Part shown: positions 1 through 8,519 of the stretch, piece after piece
Numbering within the stretch: the first letter of the stretch is position 1
How the letters are laid out: the number at the start of each line of letters is the position of its first letter
Assembly (NCBI RefSeq): GCF_009687865.1
Contig: NZ_BLAE01000013.1
Span: forward strand, 1 to 64,000
Source: Acrocarpospora macrocephala
GTDB lineage: Bacteria; Actinomycetota; Actinomycetes; Streptosporangiales; Streptosporangiaceae
Direction of reading: 5' to 3'
Length of the DNA: 64,000 nucleotides
Notes under the pieces: generated by a model
The model's input: only the letters and a program-made list of their open reading frames with translations
The model's database searches: none
What the model was told of the DNA's origin: nothing
Made by a program: the position numbers and the translations under genes

Positions 1-1
1 C

Positions 2-322
2 CCCGGACCCGCCAAAACCGTCACCCAGCCCGTCGGCCGGGTGCTGCTGGAAGTGCTGCGCGACCGTGAGGACGACGTCCTGCGTTTCGCCCATGACCTG
101 CGGATTCCTCCGACGAACAACCAGGCCGAACGCGATGTCCGACCAGCCAAAACCCAGCAGAAGATCTCCGGGCGGCTTCGATCGGAGACGGCGACCGGCA
201 ACCGGTACGCCATCCGCGGCTACCTGTCCACCGCCGCCAAACACGGCACCGACGTCATCTCCGCGATCCGCGACGCCCTGCTCGGCAGACCCTGGATGCC
301 GCCGGACCCAGCCACCGCCTAA
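2..322 (+). CDS. IS66-family transposase, C-terminal part (cut by window edge)
   Basis: The reading frame is open from the left edge to a stop at 320-322. The sequence NNQAERDVRPAKTQQKISG followed by SGRLRSETATGNRYAIRGYLSTAAKHG is the C-terminal catalytic-core end of IS66-type (TnpC, DDE) transposases: the NNxAER motif carries the last acidic catalytic residue. The protein ends ALLGRPWMPP, like complete family members, so the 3' end looks intact. The N-terminal ~400 residues lie outside the window, so it is unknown whether the gene is whole. I could not define an IS66 terminal inverted repeat in the 150 bp downstream. It marks a mobile-element boundary next to the regulatory locus that follows. 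Confidence 0.85.
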   Translation, partial: PGPAKTVTQPVGRVLLEVLRDREDDVLRFAHDLRIPPTNNQAERDVRPAKTQQKISGRLRSETATGNRYAIRGYLSTAAKHGTDVISAIRDALLGRPWMPPDPATA

Positions 323-472
323 CCCACGGGCACGTTTGGTAACCACTCACGCCCGACGACCATCACCCACCGCGATCACATCACACTGGAATGCGTCGGG
401 CCTGAATGAATACGGTCGATCTTGCTGAAGGCAGTAGACCAGTCGATTCCTGGCGCGGTACGACGACCTGAA

Positions 473-676
473 CTACCGGAGATCGAACTCGCCGAGTCGT
501 ACGCCGCCGATGAAGGCTTCCCACTCGTCCGGACGGAACACGAGCATGCCGCCCGCACGGTTCTTCGTGTCCCTGACAGCGATCACGTCATCGGTGATGG
601 CGACCTCAACGCAGCTTGGGCCATCGCCGCTGAGACTGCTCTTGTGCCACGAGGCATTCGCAAGGTCTGGTCGCAA
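473..676 (-). CDS. DUF397 domain-containing protein
   Basis: This 67-residue protein is nearly all one DUF397 domain: A-x-W-x-KSSLSG near residue 9, a CVEVA strand, VAVRDTKN-like turn, and a C-terminal F-x-x-xEWEAFIGGV helix. The likely start is TTG at 676, preceded by a purine-rich GGGGAG; no in-frame ATG fits the family length. It is the second of two DUF397 genes downstream of an XRE-DUF5753 regulator. In Streptomyces whiJ-type loci such small proteins pair with the regulator and modulate it; that role is inferred here from the family and the neighbourhood. Confidence 0.88.
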   Translation of the reverse strand: MRPDLANASWHKSSLSGDGPSCVEVAITDDVIAVRDTKNRAGGMLVFRPDEWEAFIGGVRLGEFDLR

Positions 677-715
677 CTCCCCATCCCCTTCACAGTGGAT
701 CCCCAGGCCTTTAGA

Positions 716-916
716 TCAGGTGTCGAATTCGCCGCTCTTAACGCCACCGAGGAAGGCTGACCACTCGTCAGCGGTGAAGATCAGCGCTGGGCCGGTCGGG
801 TGCTTGCTGTCCCTGACTCCGACGATGCCTGGCAGATTCGACGCAACCTCGACGCAGTTGTTGCCGCTGCCACTGAGGCTGCTCTTGCGCCATGCGGCGT
901 TGGACAGATCGATCAT
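716..916 (-). CDS. DUF397 domain-containing protein
   Basis: A 66-residue DUF397 protein with AAWRKSSLSG at residues 7-16, NCVEVA at about 21-26, GVRDSKHPTGPAL and FTADEWSAFLGGVK. Its ATG overlaps the stop of the upstream XRE regulator (ATGA at 913-916), so the two are almost certainly translationally coupled. It resembles the neighbouring DUF397 protein but is diverged, so the pair is an old duplication. Family knowledge: DUF397 proteins act with XRE-DUF5753 (Scr1/WhiJ-like) regulators, sometimes described as antitoxin-like partners. Confidence 0.92.
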   Translation of the reverse strand: MIDLSNAAWRKSSLSGSGNNCVEVASNLPGIVGVRDSKHPTGPALIFTADEWSAFLGGVKSGEFDT

Positions 917-1779
917 GAGAAGTGTTCCTTGATCTCAGTGATGAGCCCCATGGATTCCTCCGGTTGCAGGGCGACATCGCCAATACGGGCGAAGGCCACT
1001 TTATAGCGTTCTACCTGCTCTGAGCCTTCGACGTATACCTCTCCGGCGGTGCCTTCCACGTAGGCCACATCAGGATCGATGTCCTCGGCGAAGGAGAGAA
1101 CGGTGAAGGCGCCTTCGAGCCCTGCGTGGGCTCCGGCGTCGTAGGGAAGGACGCGAATCGTCACGTTTGGTCGGAGTGCGGAGACCAGGAGGGACTCCAG
1201 CTGGGCGTGCATCGTTTGGGTGCCGCCGATGGGGCGGCGAAGAACAGCCTCGTCCAGAACAGCGCGTAGCTCGGGTGCGTTGGGGCGGCTCAGCAGCATG
1301 CGCCGGGCCATACGGGCCATGACTCGCCGGTGAACATCGTCGGCATCGTGTGGTTGGGGTAGTCCGGCACCGATCACTGTTCGTGCGTAGTCCTCGGTTT
1401 GCAGCAGACCCGGAACCAGCTGCACCTCCCACTGGCGGATCAGGGAGGCTTCGTCCTCGAAGCCGACGTAGGAGCCGGTGAAGACATCGGCGTAGGCGGT
1501 CCACCAGCCTCGCTGGCGGACCTCCTTCGCGAGTTGGATCAAGGCCGCGCGTACCGATGAGTCGGCGCCGAACAGTTCGCAGATCTGGGCGACGTCGGAG
1601 GAACTGGCGCGGGTGCGGCCGGTTTCGACGCGGCTTACTTTGCTGCGGCTCCATCCGAGTCGGGCGGCGGCTGCCTCGGGGCTTAGTCCGACCTGTTCAC
1701 GCATCTTGCGGAGTTCGCGGGCTAGTCGCCTGAGGCGGACGGTCGGGCTGTGTGCCATGGACATGTGCACAGTCTGCAT
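913..1779 (-). CDS. XRE-family regulator with DUF5753 sensor domain (WhiJ-like)
   Basis: A 288-residue cytoplasmic DNA-binding protein. An N-terminal helix-turn-helix spans roughly residues 18-72 (LARELRKMREQVGLSPEAAA, then GWSRSKVSRVETGR as recognition helix). The rest is a DUF5753 domain, with W-x-x-x-L-VPGLLQTEDYAR at about 140-155, RRPIGG near 210 and VRVLPY-type strand. The ATG at 1779 has a GAGGAAGG Shine-Dalgarno sequence. It is the first gene of a three-gene unit with two DUF397 genes. Related Streptomyces proteins (WhiJ, BldB-associated regulators) control development and antibiotic production; the regulatory target here is not visible. Confidence 0.93.
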   Translation of the reverse strand: MQTVHMSMAHSPTVRLRRLARELRKMREQVGLSPEAAAARLGWSRSKVSRVETGRTRASSSDVAQICELFGADSSVRAALIQLAKEVRQRGWWTAYADVFTGSYVGFEDEASLIRQWEVQLVPGLLQTEDYARTVIGAGLPQPHDADDVHRRVMARMARRMLLSRPNAPELRAVLDEAVLRRPIGGTQTMHAQLESLLVSALRPNVTIRVLPYDAGAHAGLEGAFTVLSFAEDIDPDVAYVEGTAGEVYVEGSEQVERYKVAFARIGDVALQPEESMGLITEIKEHFS

Positions 1780-1900
1780 GATGGTTCACCTTCCTCACAT
1801 CCGGATTGAATGAATCACATAAAATCTGCACAGTGCATTGACACCATGCACTACACACTTCCACTATGAGCACGAGCCCACGGCGATAGGAGGACACTCC

Positions 1901-2023
1901 ATGGCGGCGTGTACTCAGCTGGAAGTACAGCTGATCCATTTGGTGCGGTTGGCATGGAACTTGCGCACGCTGCCCTTGAGCACCGCCATCGACCTCCCCA
2001 GGGCTACGAACGTGCCGTGCTGA
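1901..2023 (+). CDS. small ORF of unknown function
   Basis: A 41-codon ORF (begins MAACTQLEVQLIHLV) sits in the 270-bp gap between the XRE regulator and the ATPase gene. The ATG at 1901 has a strong TAGGAGGA ribosome site at 1887-1894, better than that of the next gene. It ends 26 bp before the ATPase start, so it could be a co-transcribed leader or small partner protein. The middle is hydrophobic (LVRLAW) but too short to be a clear membrane helix. No family is recognised. The ribosome site is the main support. Confidence 0.35.
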   Translation: MAACTQLEVQLIHLVRLAWNLRTLPLSTAIDLPRATNVPC

Positions 2024-2049
2024 TTCAGCGGGAATCGAGGTCCTGACCC

Positions 2050-3318
2050 ATGACAGAAATAGAAGCCATCCAGGGATCACCCATCGCCGTGCTGGGCGTC
2101 ATCGACCTTCCCGGGCAACCGGCCGCGGCGCCGAGCGCGCGGAAGTTCGTTCGAGGGCTGTTCGCCGGTGTGGCCGATGACCGGCTGGATGACCTGACGC
2201 TGGTCGTCACCGAACTGGTTTCGAATTCGGTGCGCCACTCGGATTCTGGCCGCATTCCGGATGGGCTGGTCACCGTGGCGGTCGCGAGCTACGAAGGCGA
2301 CATCTTCGTCAACGTGACCGATGACGGGTCGTGCACCAGTGTCCCGCACATACGGCTTCCCACCGACGTGGAACGTCTCGGCGGGCGCGGGCTGCGCTTG
2401 GTCGACCAGATCGCCGACAATTGGGGCTACCGCGACCAGGACACGAAACGGGTGGTCTGGCTCCGCTTAAGCTCGCCGCACAACGTCCCCGACGACGACC
2501 CTCCTCCATGGCCGCCGCCCTGGTCACAAGCCATCCGGGAGATGCCGCACGGAGGACTGGCGTACGAGCTGGTGCCGGGCATGTATATCCAGGTCCCGCC
2601 CAAGGTCATACCCGATCTCGCGCCCGGGACGGCCGAGCCCGAATCCCATCGGCCCGCGCGGAGCGGCGGTCCTCGCAGGGCTGTGGTGAGGATGCGCTGC
2701 CAGGAGATCATCGCGCAGGCGGCCGAGCGGATCGCCAGCGGTGAGCTCGGCGACGGGACGCGCATGGCCAGCGTCCAGCAGCTGATGGCGGAGCACTGCA
2801 TTCCCAGCTCAGCCGCCACCTATATCCAGCGTGCCCTTCGGGAGCGAGGGCTCATCCGCCTAGTTCCCGGCCTGGGCTACGTCGTCGGCGCCCCCCACCA
2901 CACTCCGCAGCCACCACGCCCGCCCGTCCACGATCAGATCACGATGATCGCGGTGGCCGTGGCCGAGAGGATCCGTACCGGCGAGATCGTCGCGCACCAG
3001 CGCCTGACCACCCGCCAGCTGATGGCCGAACACGGCATCTCCCGAGGCAGCGCCTGGTCAATCCTCCGGCGGCTCGTTGCCAAATGCTGGGCCTACGACA
3101 CCGAACGCAAAGGCGTCCGGGTCGCTCCCTACCGCGACTGGCCCCGCCAGGGGACCTCGATGGCCCTCATGCCGGTACCCGCCGACCACGCCCGCCGCCG
3201 GGGGCAAGGCAACGAAGTGGCCGAACCTGGCAATGCTCCCCCGTCAGTTCCACAGGCGGCATCCTCGGCCGAGGATGCCGGTGGCAGTCGAGACGACCGC
3301 CGTACCAGGGCCGCGTAA
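2050..3318 (+). CDS. RsbW-like HATPase fused to two GntR-type winged-helix domains
   Basis: A 422-residue protein with an unusual layout. Residues about 20-140 form an anti-sigma-factor-type GHKL ATPase: N-box in LVVTELVSNSVRHSD, G1 box NVTDDG, G2-like GGRGLRLVDQIADNWG. A Pro-rich linker follows. Residues about 217-275 (CQEIIAQAAERIASGELGDG, then SVQQLMAEHCIPSSAA) form one GntR-like winged helix. Residues about 298-360 (AVAERIRTGEIVAHQRLTTR, QLMAEHGISRGSA) form a second. The tail is disordered. The ATPase part resembles AbaA/SpoIIAB-like partners found next to WhiJ/DUF397 loci, which matches the divergent neighbour set. It could bind DNA in response to a nucleotide or a partner, but this is inference. 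Confidence 0.85.
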   Translation: MTEIEAIQGSPIAVLGVIDLPGQPAAAPSARKFVRGLFAGVADDRLDDLTLVVTELVSNSVRHSDSGRIPDGLVTVAVASYEGDIFVNVTDDGSCTSVPHIRLPTDVERLGGRGLRLVDQIADNWGYRDQDTKRVVWLRLSSPHNVPDDDPPPWPPPWSQAIREMPHGGLAYELVPGMYIQVPPKVIPDLAPGTAEPESHRPARSGGPRRAVVRMRCQEIIAQAAERIASGELGDGTRMASVQQLMAEHCIPSSAATYIQRALRERGLIRLVPGLGYVVGAPHHTPQPPRPPVHDQITMIAVAVAERIRTGEIVAHQRLTTRQLMAEHGISRGSAWSILRRLVAKCWAYDTERKGVRVAPYRDWPRQGTSMALMPVPADHARRRGQGNEVAEPGNAPPSVPQAASSAEDAGGSRDDRRTRAA

Positions 3319-3415
3319 TACCCGCACACGCGATGTAGAGATTCGGTCCGCGGTTCCGACTCTTCCACTGAGTGGGTCCCAACCCAGGGGGCGCCAGAAC
3401 AGGAGCGAAGCGAAC

Positions 3416-4111
3416 ATGACAAAGGTGACGGCACAGATGTCGGTGTCACTCGACGGCTTCTACGCCGGTCGGCAGCACAGGGGCGAGGCGGCGGATTGGA
3501 TGGAGTCGGCGGAGGCTGCGGGCTTCTTCCGGGTCACTCGATGGGTGATCGACGCCATGGCTTGGCGGGAACGGCAGGGGTTCGCGGGCGGGGAGCAGAA
3601 CGTCAGTTCTGACGTCATCGCTGAGACGTTCGAGGCCGCCGGGGCGTACGTCATGGGGCGACGCATGGCGGACGGTGGTGAAGTTCCGTGGGGTGACGAG
3701 CCGCCGTTTCGGGCGCCAGTGTTCGTCGTGACCAACCGGCCTCGCGAGACCCTGGTGCGTCAGGGTGGGACCAGCTTCACCTACGTGACTGACGGTATCG
3801 CCAGCGCCGTGGAACAGGCACGCGCCGCCGCGGGGGGCAAGGATGTGGCGGTCGCCGGAGGGGGCAGCCTACTCCGCCAGGTGATCAAGGCCGGGCTGCT
3901 GGACGAGCTGGAACTGCATATCGTCCCGGCCGTGCTCGGCACGGGGATGCGCCTGCTCGATGCCGACCTCGACCTCGCCGAGAAGGAAGCGATCGAGCTC
4001 ACGCCTACCCGAGTGATCCACACCCCTGAGGTCACGCACATCCGCTACACCGTCAATGGACGGGCCGCCCTCGTCCTCGACGACCGTGGCAGGGGAACCG
4101 ACGCACCGTAG
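3416..4111 (+). CDS. dihydrofolate reductase-family (RibD C-terminal-like) protein
   Basis: A 231-residue protein starting at ATG 3416 with AGGAG at 3402-3406. It begins VTAQMSVSLDGFYAG, the standard start of stand-alone RibD-C/DHFR-fold proteins, and has AYVMGRRMADGG (NADPH loop), FVVTNRP, and the dinucleotide-site strand KDVAVAGGGSLLRQVIKAGLLDELELHIVP split over residues ~142-171. These proteins are NAD(P)H-dependent reductases of unknown substrate and are rarely true DHFRs. A longer frame upstream overlaps the preceding gene out of frame and is not coding. The gene stands alone, followed by a strong hairpin. Confidence 0.9.
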   Translation: MTKVTAQMSVSLDGFYAGRQHRGEAADWMESAEAAGFFRVTRWVIDAMAWRERQGFAGGEQNVSSDVIAETFEAAGAYVMGRRMADGGEVPWGDEPPFRAPVFVVTNRPRETLVRQGGTSFTYVTDGIASAVEQARAAAGGKDVAVAGGGSLLRQVIKAGLLDELELHIVPAVLGTGMRLLDADLDLAEKEAIELTPTRVIHTPEVTHIRYTVNGRAALVLDDRGRGTDAP

Positions 4112-4127
4112 CGAAATCGCCGCGAAC

Positions 4128-4157
4128 GCCGGGGAGACTCCGACAGGTCTCCCCGGC
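4128..4157 (+). terminator. hairpin terminator after the DHFR-like gene
   Basis: A perfect 11-bp inverted repeat, GCCGGGGAGAC at 4128-4138 and GTCTCCCCGGC at 4147-4157, with an 8-nt loop, begins 17 bp after the stop. There is no clear U-tract, which is common for actinomycete terminators. Confidence 0.7.
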
Positions 4158-4182
4158 CGCGACATCTGGGTCCGAACCGGAG

Positions 4183-4467
<285 letters not shown>

Positions 4468-5373
4468 TCATAGGTCGTTCCTTCGGTCGACGCTGCGCAG
4501 GTAGTCGAGGATCAGGTCGGTCACCCGTTTGGGCTCTTCCTGGTGCAGCCAGTGGCCGGCGCCGCTGACGGTGTGCGAGCGGAGTCGCCGGAAGCCGCGG
4601 GCGGAGCGGTCGGCCGGCATGAATGCGGAGATCGGGTCTTCGGTGCCGGTGACGAACAGCGACGGCGCCTCGATCCTGTGCCGGTCGCGGCGGGTCGCCA
4701 GCCGCCAGTTCGCGTCGATGTTGCGGTAGTAGTTGAGGCCGCCGCCGAAGCCGGTGCGTTCGAACTCGCGCACGTACGTGTCGAGCACGTCGTCGGGCAA
4801 CCATGCGGGCGCGCCGATCACATCATCGGAATCCAGCTGGTCGACGCGCCCGGACAGCACGGCGACCAAGGTGCGGGTGACGTCGCGTTCGAGCATCGCT
4901 TCCGGTGTCGCTTTCTCCTGAAATTTCAGCATGTAGAAGTCGTCACCAAAGCGGTTGCGGAAGATCTGCGTGGGCGCGACCGGGGCCGGCACGGTGTACG
5001 GCACGCTGAGCCCGGTCAAGGAGAGAACGCGCTCAGGGTGGGTCAGCCCCAACGGCCAGACCGAAGCCGCACCCCAGTCGTGCCCGACGAAGTGCGCCCG
5101 CTCGACCTGCTCGTGATCGAGAAGCGCGATCAAATCCGCCCCGACGGTGTCACTGTCGTAACCGTCCGGCGAGCTCGGGCGCGAGCTACGCCCGTAACCA
5201 CGCATGTCCGGAGCCACCACGCGATAGCCCGCCTCGACCAGCGCCGGCACCTGGTGGCGCCAGGTGATGGCCAGGTCGGGGAAGCCATGGGCCAGCACGA
5301 CCAGAGGTCCGGAACCCGCGATCGTCACGGCGAGGTCGATGCCGTTCACCTGCCACGTGTCGTGGTCCCTCAA
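4468..5373 (-). CDS. alpha/beta-fold hydrolase (epoxide hydrolase-like)
   Basis: A 301-residue soluble hydrolase. Visible features: oxyanion-hole HGFPD at residues 29-33, DMRGYGRSSRP at 56-66, nucleophile elbow GHDWG at 97-101 with Asp99 as nucleophile (Asp, not Ser, points to the epoxide hydrolase/haloalkane dehalogenase group), and the C-terminal SGAGHWLHQEEP carrying the catalytic histidine. It is the last gene of a five-gene minus-strand unit, 49 bp after the SDR. With an esterase-like protein, an MDR reductase and an SDR upstream, it probably serves a catabolic route for a small lipophilic compound; the substrate is not known. Confidence 0.9.
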   Translation of the reverse strand: MRDHDTWQVNGIDLAVTIAGSGPLVVLAHGFPDLAITWRHQVPALVEAGYRVVAPDMRGYGRSSRPSSPDGYDSDTVGADLIALLDHEQVERAHFVGHDWGAASVWPLGLTHPERVLSLTGLSVPYTVPAPVAPTQIFRNRFGDDFYMLKFQEKATPEAMLERDVTRTLVAVLSGRVDQLDSDDVIGAPAWLPDDVLDTYVREFERTGFGGGLNYYRNIDANWRLATRRDRHRIEAPSLFVTGTEDPISAFMPADRSARGFRRLRSHTVSGAGHWLHQEEPKRVTDLILDYLRSVDRRNDL

Positions 5374-5422
5374 GCGCTCTCCGTTTCACGGCGGCGATGC
5401 GTACGCATGCCGGTCGATTGTG

Positions 5423-6190
5423 CTACCGCGCATAGGTGGCGGCGCCGTCGACGACGAGGGTCTCGCCGACCACGTAGTCACCGGCTCGGGAGGCGAGATA
5501 CACCGCGGCTCCGGCCATGTCATCGGGCTTGCCGATGCGCCCTGCGGGGATCAGCGTCTCGATCTCGTCGGCGCGGTCCCGCGCGTCGCGGTTCATCTCC
5601 GACGCGAAGGCACCGGGGGCGATACCGCTCATCACGATCCCGTCCCGCACCAGCCGCAGTGCCAAACGACGGGTGAGGTGGATCAGGCCCGCCTTGCTGG
5701 CGTGGTAGGAGTACGTCTCCAGCGCGCTCATGGAGATGCCGTCGATCGACGCGATGTTGAGCACCTTCGCCGGCCGCTCGTCGCGTGTTCTGCGCAGCAT
5801 CGGGAGCAGCCGCTGGGTGAGGAAGAACGGCGCCTTGAGGTTGAGGTCGGCGACCTTGTCCCACCCCGACTCAGGGAACTCCTCGAACGGCGCGCCCCAG
5901 GCCGCGCCCGCGTTGTTGACCAGGATGTCGAGTCTGCTCTCGTGCCGCTGGAGAGCGGACACGAGCCGCTCGATCCCCTCAAGGGTGGACACGTCAGCCG
6001 GAAGCGAGACACAAGCCATCTCCCGCGCCGCCGCGTCGCAGGCGGCCGCCTTGCGCGCGTTGATGTAGACCCTCGCGCCGGCGGCGAGGAACCCTTCGGC
6101 GATCATGCGCCCGATCCCCCGCGAGCCGCCGGTCACCAAGGCGGCTCGCCCTTCGAGGGAGAAGAGCTCAGCGTGCGGTCTCACGGTCAC
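5423..6190 (-). CDS. SDR-family oxidoreductase
   Basis: A 255-residue classical short-chain dehydrogenase. NAD(P) motif TGGSRGIG near residue 20, NNAGAAWG near 95, catalytic Ser in NIASIDG, and YSYHASKAG with the Y-x-x-x-K pair. The C-terminus VGETLVVDGAA is typical. I place the start at GTG 6190, whose GTGA overlaps the stop of the upstream MDR gene; a longer frame to 6346 would run through that gene and exceed the family length. Second gene from the end of the catabolic operon; probably oxidises or reduces a hydroxyl/keto intermediate. Confidence 0.9.
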   Translation of the reverse strand: MTVRPHAELFSLEGRAALVTGGSRGIGRMIAEGFLAAGARVYINARKAAACDAAAREMACVSLPADVSTLEGIERLVSALQRHESRLDILVNNAGAAWGAPFEEFPESGWDKVADLNLKAPFFLTQRLLPMLRRTRDERPAKVLNIASIDGISMSALETYSYHASKAGLIHLTRRLALRLVRDGIVMSGIAPGAFASEMNRDARDRADEIETLIPAGRIGKPDDMAGAAVYLASRAGDYVVGETLVVDGAATYAR

Positions 6191-7206
6191 GTCGCGTCCG
6201 GGTTGAGCCGCACGAGCATCTTGCCGACGTTGGCTCCGCCGAGCAGCCCGAGTAGTGCGTCGACGGAGTGCGCCAGACCCTCCACGACCGTCTGTGTCGA
6301 GGTCAGCGACCCGTCCTCGAGCCAGCCGGAAGCCAGATCGACCCACTCGTCACGCAGGTCGGCGTGGTCCATCACGATGAACCCGCGCAGCGTGAGGCGC
6401 ATGCGGACGGCCTGCAACAGGTTCGTGGGACCCGGCGCGGGCTTCTCCTCGTTGTACTGCGAGATCGCTCCGCACAGCGCGACGCGCCCCCCGATCCGCA
6501 GGGACGACAGCGCCGCCTGCAGGTGGTCGCCTCCGACGTTGTCGAAGTAGACGTCGATGCCCTCGGGCGCCGCACCCCGCAGCGATCGCGAGATCGGCCC
6601 GGCCTTGTAGTCGATGGCCCGGTCGTACCCGAACTCCCGGATGAGACGTCCGGCCTTCTCCGGCCCGCCCGCGGAGCCGATCACCGTAGCCGCGCCGAGG
6701 TGAAGGGCCACGCGAGCGGCGACCAGACCGACCGCCCCGGCGGCACCGGAGATGAAGACCACGTCGCCCTCGCGCACGCCGGCGATCTCCTTGAGCCCGA
6801 CGTACGCCGTGAGCCCAGGCATTCCGAGCACGCCCAGATAGGCCGAGGCAGGAGCCCTCCGGGTGTCCACCCGAAGCGCGTGCTTGCCGTCCAGCACCGC
6901 GTAGTCACGCCAGCCCAGGCGATGAAGCACCTGGTCGCCGACCGCGAGATCGTCGGCGCGGGACTCGACGACGGTGCCCACGGCGCCGCCCTCCATCGGC
7001 TCGTCGAGCCGGAACGGCGGGACGTACGAAGGGACGTCCCGCATCCGGCCGCGCATCGCCGGGTCGACCGACATCCAGTCGTTGCGTACGAGAATCTGGC
7101 CCGGGCCGGGATCGGGCACCACCAGTTCTTCGATTTTGAAGTCACTGTGCGCGGGCAGACCCGACGGTCGTGCCACGAGACGCACCTCACGACTCTTGAT
7201 GGTCAT
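6187..7206 (-). CDS. NADP-dependent zinc-less MDR oxidoreductase
   Basis: A 339-residue medium-chain reductase of the CurA / leukotriene B4 12-hydroxydehydrogenase type: N-terminal GroES-like domain with VDPAMRGRM, then a Rossmann domain with FISGAAGAVGLVAARVALHL near 150-170, FDYRAIDYK-like FGYDRAIDYK, and YFDNVGGDHL, typical of alkenal/one or double-bond reductases. No Zn-binding cysteines. It starts 5 bp after the esterase gene and overlaps the SDR by 4 bp, so all are one transcript. It probably reduces an alpha,beta-unsaturated carbonyl. Confidence 0.9.
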   Translation of the reverse strand: MTIKSREVRLVARPSGLPAHSDFKIEELVVPDPGPGQILVRNDWMSVDPAMRGRMRDVPSYVPPFRLDEPMEGGAVGTVVESRADDLAVGDQVLHRLGWRDYAVLDGKHALRVDTRRAPASAYLGVLGMPGLTAYVGLKEIAGVREGDVVFISGAAGAVGLVAARVALHLGAATVIGSAGGPEKAGRLIREFGYDRAIDYKAGPISRSLRGAAPEGIDVYFDNVGGDHLQAALSSLRIGGRVALCGAISQYNEEKPAPGPTNLLQAVRMRLTLRGFIVMDHADLRDEWVDLASGWLEDGSLTSTQTVVEGLAHSVDALLGLLGGANVGKMLVRLNPDAT

Positions 7207-7211
7207 CGTCG

Positions 7212-8369
7212 TCAGCGGGCCACGACGGCGGACGCGCAGCGGCTGATCACGTCGCAGTAGGCGGCCGACACTTCTGAGCCGATCACTCCGGGCTGCATCT
7301 GGTTCATCATGTAGCTGATCGTCATCCGCCGGTCGACGTCCATGATGATCAGGGAGCCGCCCCAGCCGCCCCAGAAGCAGACCTTGCCGGCCGGCACGAA
7401 GGGCACCCCCTCGGGCTCGGGCAGGGCGTAGCCGATTCCCCAGCGCAGCGGGAGTCCCAGGAACAGGTCGGGGCCGTGCGCCTGCTCGCGGAAGATGAGC
7501 TCGATGGTCTCCGGCTTGAGCAGGCGGACGCCGTTGGTCTCGCCGCCCAGGGAGATCACCGACATGATCTGGGCGACCGACCGCGCGTTGCCGTGGCCGT
7601 TGCAGGCGCCGATGTCGGCCCTATACCACTGTGGGGTGTTCGCCAGGGTGGGGTCGTTGTAGGAGCCGACCAAGGTCTTGTAGAAGACGCTGTCGGGGTC
7701 GGGGGCGGGCATCTCGAGCGTCGCCGTCCCGGCGGGCGGGAGCATGGTCGCGATCCGATCCCAGTCGGCCTCCTTCGCCCCGATCTGGAAGTCGGCTCCT
7801 AACGGACCGGCGATCTCGTCGGCGACGAAGTCGCGCAGGCTCTTGCCTGACACCCGGCGTACGACCTCGCCCACGAGGTGGCCGAAATTACTGGCGTGGT
7901 AGCCGCTGGCCGTACCGGGCTCCCACCAGGGCGGCTGGGCGGCGAGCTTGGCCGCGGCGGCGGCGAAGTTGTAGCTGTCCTCGGGCGCGAACGGCTGCGC
8001 CCAGGCCGAGACGCCGGAGGTGTGGCTGAGCAGGTGCCGGACCTCGACGTGTTCCTTGCCGCCCGCGGCGAACTCCGGCCAGTAGTGGGCCACGGTCTCG
8101 AAGGGGTCGAGCAGCCCTCGGTCGACGAGCATGAGCGCGGCGAGGCTGGTGATCGTCTTGGTCGTCGACCAGACCGTGACGATGGTGTCCTCGGTCCAGG
8201 GCCGGGTGCGCTCGGCGTCCATGTGGCCGCCCCAGATATCGACCACATTGGTGCCGTCGACGTTCACGACGATGCCGGCGCCGACTTCGACTCCGGCGTC
8301 GAGGTTCGCCGCGAGGGCGTCACGGACCTCTCTGTACTGCTCCGTCACCTGTCCGAAAACCTCTGCCAC
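7212..8369 (-). CDS. serine hydrolase (class C beta-lactamase-fold esterase, EstB-like)
   Basis: A 385-residue protein. The S-x-x-K motif is WSTTK near residue 70 and the tyrosine motif is GYHASNFGHL near 170. VDIWGGHMD and FWGGWGGSL match the EstB/LACTB family of carboxylesterases. I choose GTG 8369, preceded by GGAGAAGGGA; an earlier in-frame ATG at 8456 would add 29 residues with no family match. No signal peptide, so it is cytoplasmic. It opens the catabolic operon after the regulator and likely hydrolyses an ester or lactone. Confidence 0.88.
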   Translation of the reverse strand: MAEVFGQVTEQYREVRDALAANLDAGVEVGAGIVVNVDGTNVVDIWGGHMDAERTRPWTEDTIVTVWSTTKTITSLAALMLVDRGLLDPFETVAHYWPEFAAGGKEHVEVRHLLSHTSGVSAWAQPFAPEDSYNFAAAAAKLAAQPPWWEPGTASGYHASNFGHLVGEVVRRVSGKSLRDFVADEIAGPLGADFQIGAKEADWDRIATMLPPAGTATLEMPAPDPDSVFYKTLVGSYNDPTLANTPQWYRADIGACNGHGNARSVAQIMSVISLGGETNGVRLLKPETIELIFREQAHGPDLFLGLPLRWGIGYALPEPEGVPFVPAGKVCFWGGWGGSLIIMDVDRRMTISYMMNQMQPGVIGSEVSAAYCDVISRCASAVVAR

Positions 8370-8519
8370 GGCTGATCCCTTCTCCGAGGCCGTTGCCCCA
8401 TCACAGCGGGACGGTGCAACATTTATGGATATGTTGCGCAGCGTGGCATAGCTCACATCCCGAGGTCAAGACCAGAGGTCGATCATGGTGCGGTCGCGGG
8501 CAGCCCGAGGGAGGGCGCG

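Noticed and set aside
422-760. A 112-codon plus-strand frame opposite the DUF397 gene
   Set aside because: Antisense shadow; the minus strand encodes a clear DUF397 domain.
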